Shown here one piece after another: positions 8,001 through 10,719 of a DNA stretch of 10,719 nt; within the stretch, counting starts at the first letter, position 1; every line of letters starts with the position of its first letter. The DNA is from Parachlorella kessleri (Eukaryota; Chlorophyta; Trebouxiophyceae; Chlorellales; Chlorellaceae), in the NCBI GenBank assembly GCA_001598975.1, contig BBXU01000907.1, positions 1-10,719 on the forward strand, read 5' to 3'. Under the pieces are notes generated by a model. The model was not told where the DNA came from. It did no database searches and worked only from the letters and a program-made list of their open reading frames with translations. Both the position numbers and the translations under genes were made by a program.

Positions 8001-9916
8001 ACCCTCCCAGCTTGCGACTGCGCTGCAGCTGGCAGGCGGCCTGACACTGAAGGCCCGGCAGCCGTGGCAGGCCGGCAACATGGCTGCCGCGTTGCTGCTG
8101 GTGCTGGCGGCTGCACAGGGGCGGCGCCTGCTGCCCGCACAGGCAGCCGAGGCGGTGCAGCGCGGCATTGGGGCCGAGCCGGAGGCAGCCGCTGTGCACC
8201 GGCACAAACTCTCGGCGTTCAAGCTCTGGCAGGTTGGTTCCCCACGTGCGCACACACTCGGCAACCATGTCTAGTTTCACTGATTCACGGAAGACCAAGG
8301 TACCACGTGATGGCGGCGGGGGATATGGTTCGGTGTGCCCTGTTGGCAAGGGTTCTACTGCCCTGCAAGGACCCTCCAACCGCCCCGTACTCACATGTAT
8401 TATCACCTACAGCAAATTCTGCCTCGTTTGTGCGCCCACCCGTGTGCCCGCCCCTGTTGCAGTCCAGCAAGGAATGGCAGGCATTGCTGGGGCCCAGCCC
8501 GCTGTCCCCGCCCCCCACCCGCACCACAGTGAGTGGGCTGCTGCGGGGCCTGGCCAGCCAGGGCGCGCTGCCCTCCAGCCAGCTGCAGCCCGCACTGGCC
8601 CTGGCCCGCAGCCTGAGAGTCCAGCAGGAGCAGGCGGGCGCGGTGGCGGGCGCACTGGCAGTTGGGTGGGCTCGGTCGTCGGGCAGGGCCGGCAGCGTGG
8701 AGGGCGTGGTGCTGGCGCTGAGGGCGGCTGGGGGCGCCGCCCGGGCGCCTGAGGTGGAGCAGCAGCTGCGGTGGCTGGAGGAGCGATGGGGGGTGAGTGG
8801 CGGCTTGGTCAGGGCAAGCCGACCCTGTAGTAGTTTTCCTGCGCTTCCTCTTTTTACTTCACTACAGGGTCATTGTGGGAAGCACGAGTTTGGCCCATAG
8901 TCTTGATTCCATGCGAGTGGCCCCAGTGCCAGGCGCGCGCGGGCTGAGGAGATGTTGCAGCAGCATCGCGTCTGGCCAGTGGTGCTGATCTATCATTGTT
9001 GTAGCAAGGGGGCCTGACTTGGCCCTGCACGTCTCATGCCTTCAGCCGCCCACCGCCTGGGCTGCGGCTCTGCGGCACCCGCGCGCCGCTGCGCACCAGC
9101 AGTGCTGGCACGTGCTGGCGAGGCTGCTTGTGAAGCTGGAGGAGTCGGGGCACCTGCCGCCTGGCAAGGCCTGCAAGGCGCTCCACTTGGCACAGAGTCT
9201 GCAGGTGCGTGCTCAGTGGCGCAGCTGTAGCTACAACATGGATGTGCAAGCTACCCTGTGTGCATTGCACTGGCAGGGATCCATGCCTGCAGGCTGATCA
9301 AGTCATCGGTGGTTGGTGTTTGGGTCTCGCTTTAAGGGATTCCTCATGTGCTTGTGCAGTGTGCAATGCCAGTCCAAAAGTTTACCACTGTTCCTGTCCA
9401 GCGGTATGAAAAATCAAGTGTCCAAAGGAGCTTGTTTGGGAATTTATGTGTCGCCAACGTGCGCCGACCAGGACTATTCAACCTGGCAGCGTGACCCAGT
9501 GCTATGTGTTGATGATGGCAGGCAATGCGGACAGAGGGGCCAGGAGCAAACTGTACCAACAGCGGTGGGTGCAGTAATGCGCTGAGGGTTGCTTACTCTT
9601 ATATATGAAGTGGAGCATCTGAGATGCTCCGCAGGTGTGGACGGGTCGGGGGCCCTCCCAGAGGCCTGGCAACGTGGCCGGCGCGCTGCTGCTGGTGTTC
9701 GCTCGTGGTGCTGACGGCCGCCGCACGCTGACCTGTGGGCGGGCAGTGGCGGCCGTGAGAAGCACAGGGGAGGTCGCGTGTGACAGCAGCGTGACCAAGT
9801 GGCTTGCCAGGTGCATGCAGCAGTGGCGAGAGTCTTCGGATTGGCAGGACACTTTGGGCCCGCCGCCACCAGGAGGCGTGCCAGGGTGCCGCTCAGGTCG
9901 AGGTCGTAGTCTGTGA
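4904..9916 (+). CDS. Tandem helical-repeat protein, ~1001 aa, nine exons, putatively organelle-targeted
   Basis: The exons are 4904-5185, 5427-5639, 5815-6480, 6657-6998, 7299-7682, 7885-8232, 8463-8792, 9046-9204 and 9635-9916 (stop TGA). All eight introns are GT-AG and phase 0, and no stop interrupts the joined frame of 1002 codons. Residues 1 to about 45 are hydrophobic and basic with no acidic residue, then Ala-Arg-Ala-Val-Ala-Val, resembling an organelle transit peptide. From residue 55 there are eight diverged copies of a unit of roughly 100-128 residues, then the start of a ninth. A typical unit opens with EWQxLLGP, then runs through a leucine-rich helix, QGxLPxxxLxxALxLAxSL, AGxxAGALLVLLAxxHG, AVxAVxAAGG and LxxLxxxWQ. 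That looks like four or five helices per unit. I recognise no family; the length does not fit PPR (35), OPR (38), HEAT or ARM repeats. No catalytic motif is visible, so a scaffold or nucleic-acid-binding role is only a guess. The 5' end is the weakest part: ATG 5066, or a start in an upstream exon spliced to 5018, are alternatives. Confidence 0.75.
5066..5639 (+). repeat. Repeat unit 1 (split by intron 5186-5426)
   Basis: The first half (exon 1 end) carries a leucine-rich helix and QADGEISTKQ. The second half (exon 2) carries VALASDLAADLQ, PDLVAAALLVVLARAEGR, a helix with AACRAVHGACG, and ends LEETWQ at the donor. It lacks the WQxLLGP opening of the other units and has AWGWNDP there. The splice joins CAG to GTG in phase 0. 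Confidence 0.7.
5815..6180 (+). repeat. Repeat unit 2
   Basis: Opens RWQQLLGP, then a helix with LLLQQL, an alanine-rich segment, AGNLAGGLLLLASRSLAAQG, AVAQAIQAAGCEAS and RRLEPVLHTLG. It is 122 residues. The closing Trp-Gln of other units is missing (Leu-Gly instead), and there is no intron between it and unit 3. Confidence 0.75.
6181..6480 (+). repeat. Repeat unit 3
   Basis: At 100 residues it is the shortest complete unit. It lacks the WQxLLGP opening, then has LFAQLSAQGQVLPAD, LLRLAAAMP, AGATAAALLVVLGRAHG, VAVVRGAGGQ and LLTQHWE, and ends exactly at the GTGAGC donor at 6481. It shares the 666-base exon 5815-6480 with unit 2. Confidence 0.8.
6657..6998 (+). repeat. Repeat unit 4
   Basis: One exon, one unit, 114 residues, and the clearest example of the consensus: TEWQSVLGP, SDQGALQPERLALALEMAAS, LVGGLAGALLVLLAATHG, AETLIHAAGGEAST and LERLQEHWQ. 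Flanked by TGCTGCAG and GTGGGA splice sites, both phase 0. Confidence 0.85.
7299..7682 (+). repeat. Repeat unit 5, with Gln-rich insertion
   Basis: One exon, 128 residues. Opens RSWRAAFGE, then ILLRLQEAGHIQP, DHLAGRLLLRP, AAVLVAAADA, an insertion of about 15 residues with four consecutive Gln (CAG run near 7562-7575), AVAAVKAAGGSAS, and LRRLLAGWQ before the GTAGGT donor. The insertion accounts for its greater length. Confidence 0.8.
7885..8232 (+). repeat. Repeat unit 6
   Basis: One exon, 116 residues. The opening Trp is lost (GHQAVLGR). It then has LKELCFAGVVPPSQLATALQ, LAGGLTL, AGNMAAALLLVLAAAQGRR, AEAVQRGIGAEPEA and LSAFKLWQ at the GTTGGT donor. The AAGG motif is replaced by GIGAEPE. Confidence 0.8.
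8463..8792 (+). repeat. Repeat unit 7
   Basis: One exon, 110 residues. Opens KEWQALLGPSP, then LLRGLASQGALPSSQLQ, ALALARSLR, AGAVAGALAVGWARSSGR, VVLALRAAGGAARAPEV and LRWLEERWG at a perfect GTGAGT donor. An internal GTGAGT at 8529-8534 is a second potential donor in the same phase. Confidence 0.85.
8821..8871. repeat. 11-bp inverted repeat around a pyrimidine tract (gene 3 intron 7)
   Basis: GACCCTGTAGT (8821-8831) and ACTACAGGGTC (8861-8871) are perfect complements. The 29-base loop is pyrimidine-rich (TTCCTCTTTTT). The right arm contains an AG preceded by the tract, which would make a plausible 3' splice site ending at 8867. Confidence 0.85.
9046..9829 (+). repeat. Repeat unit 8 (split by intron 9205-9634)
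   Basis: The first half (9046-9204) has TAWAAALRHP, LLVKLEESGHLPPGKACKAL and HLAQSLQ before the GTGCGT donor. The second half (9635-9829) has VWTGRGPSQRPGNVAGALLL, VFARGADGRR, AVAAVRSTGEVA and LARCMQQWR. Its intron falls about ten residues later in the unit than the intron of unit 1. Confidence 0.8.
9612..9630. repeat. 9-bp perfect inverted repeat abutting the last 3' splice site
   Basis: GGAGCATCT (9612-9620), G, AGATGCTCC (9622-9630) form a near-contiguous palindrome. As RNA it would fold as a 7-bp stem with a 5-base loop. It is followed directly by GCAG (9631-9634), the acceptor of the final intron, and occupies the place of the usual pyrimidine tract. Confidence 0.85.
9830..9916 (+). repeat. 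Truncated ninth repeat unit and C-terminus
   Basis: After unit 8 the frame continues ESSDWQDTLGPPPP, which matches the opening of a unit (compare SSKEWQALLGPSP of unit 7). It then turns into a Gly/Arg/Ser-rich tail of 14 residues and stops at TGA 9914-9916. It looks like the start of a further unit that is cut short. Confidence 0.65.
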
Positions 9917-10455
9917 GATGCACCCAGGTACGAACTAGGGGAAGTGTGCACAGCGGCTTTAGAAGCAGACAGCTGTAGGAGGAGCTTTTCAGAAGGCGGC
10001 GTTGGTTGTTAGGATATCTACTACAGGAGTATCAGACCTTCAGCACACCTGTCGTTTCTCCCGTACCCTGTGGACATGGTAGGACTGCGATTTGAGGTGT
10101 ACCCTGGCATGAAGAGCAATGCTCACTGCTCCAGCACAGTTTTGTTGCCGTCTCTCTGCTGTCGGCGTGAGCCTGTCCAAAGGTGGCCCTTTGTCTTGTA
10201 TATAGGTTGGTATTGGTTGCTCTCGAACAAGGTATGTACGAATCTAAAGGTTCAATGACTCTACTAGGTTGCATGCCCAATAGGGATATATTTTGACATC
10301 ACAGTTGCGGAGCATGCCAGTTTTGACCTTCCTCCCCTAGACCATTAGTGTGTGCTCTAGCTGGGGCAATTTTATGCACACGCGGATCTAGCAATCCAGT
10401 GTCCTGTCTAGGAGTATGGTCAGCTTTTCGAGCTGGTGTAAGAAGGACTTGAATC
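9917..10455 (+). other. Probable 3' UTR of the repeat-protein gene
   Basis: From the TGA at 9916 to just past the first plus-strand TGTAA (10437-10441). Short AT-richer patches such as TTGTATATAG occur. I see no supported exon on either strand; minus-strand open frames here have no flanking splice sites that join. Confidence 0.45.
10437..10441 (+). promoter_or_regulatory. TGTAA polyadenylation signal, gene 3
   Basis: First TGTAA on the coding strand after the gene 3 stop, 520 bases downstream. The rather long distance leaves room for a missed 3' exon or a non-consensus signal nearer the stop. Confidence 0.4.
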
Positions 10456-10687
10456 CCCTGTATTGAAGCCAGAGAGTTGCGTCACAGAACAGAAAACGGG
10501 CTTGCCAAACCCTGAGCCAGGGCTAAGGCCAGGTCAGGCCACCGCTCATGGTCATATCTCACCCCACGCCTGTTGATGCACTTACGTCAGCGTAACATGG
10601 CATGCCTCTATGGTACATTGTGATCGGTGTATGGGTTGGTCCTTTGGGATTGGGTGAAGGGGGCCACCTGTCAGTGATCTGAGTGAC
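10456..10687. other. Intergenic sequence, no gene seen
   Basis: No open frame, RNA gene or repeat that I can support lies between the inferred end of gene 3 and the terminal G run. Confidence 0.4.
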
Positions 10688-10719
10688 GGGGTGGGGGGGG
10701 GGGGGGTGGGGGGGGGGTA
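10688..10719 (+). repeat. Poly-G / GGGT low-complexity tract at window end
   Basis: Three runs of G, two of them long, are broken only by single T residues up to the closing TA. Such runs are prone to sequencing and assembly error, so the exact length should not be trusted. Confidence 0.9.

Noticed and set aside
7747..8406. 219-codon minus-strand frame opposite unit 6
   Set aside because: It spans plus-strand exon and intron sequence alike and shows no repeat signature; it is a GC-bias shadow.
7980..8900. 306-codon uninterrupted plus-strand frame
   Set aside because: Only 8463-8792 of it is real (unit 7). The left part is out of frame with unit 6 and runs through intron 6, the right part runs through intron 7.
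9313..9585. 90-codon frame inside intron 8 as a possible extra exon
   Set aside because: It shows no unit motifs and has no acceptor/donor pair in phase 0 that would fit between 9204 and 9635.
10430..10470. Possible tRNA-like segment around GGACTTGAATCCCC
   Set aside because: No matching acceptor stem, anticodon arm or D arm can be found around it.
1..10719. Bacterial or phage origin, CRISPR array, insertion sequence
   Set aside because: Multiple phase-consistent GT-AG introns and TGTAA signals mark nuclear algal DNA; no regular spacer array, transposase motif or terminal repeats were seen.

Overview
The window looks like nuclear DNA of a green alga (Chlorophyta). The reasons are: short, dense GT-AG introns with donors such as GTGAGT, GTGCGG and GTAGGT and acceptors of the TGCAG type; GC- and alanine-rich exons; the chlorophyte-type TGTAA polyadenylation signal downstream of all three genes; and long TG and poly-G runs. 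I see no bacterial-style operon, ribosome binding site or mobile-element gene. The species cannot be fixed from sequence alone. All gene models were assembled by hand from splice signals and reading phase, without transcripts or searches.

Layout. (1) 1-1427, plus strand: the 3' end of a gene that starts outside the window. Two exons (378-446 and 711-1065) encode one membrane-spanning helix followed by a low-complexity tail. (2) 2310-3940, minus strand: a complete five-exon gene for a 199-residue protein with an N-terminal organelle-targeting (probably chloroplast) peptide and a compact conserved-looking domain that I cannot name with certainty. Its 3' end faces gene 1 (convergent). (3) 3941-4903: shared upstream region of two divergent genes. 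(4) 4904-9916, plus strand: a nine-exon gene for a protein of about 1001 residues, built of a targeting-like N-terminus, eight diverged copies of a ~100-128-residue alanine/leucine-rich helical unit, and the opening motif of a ninth. All eight introns are phase 0, and most exons encode exactly one unit ending in a Trp-Gln type motif. (5) 9917-10719: 3' UTR and intergenic DNA ending in a G run.

The most interesting item is the repeat protein: I recognise no named family for the unit, and the exon pattern suggests growth by tandem exon duplication. Its introns also hold two inverted repeats placed on splice signals. The divergent neighbour and the repeat protein both appear organelle-targeted, so they may share regulation, but that is inference.
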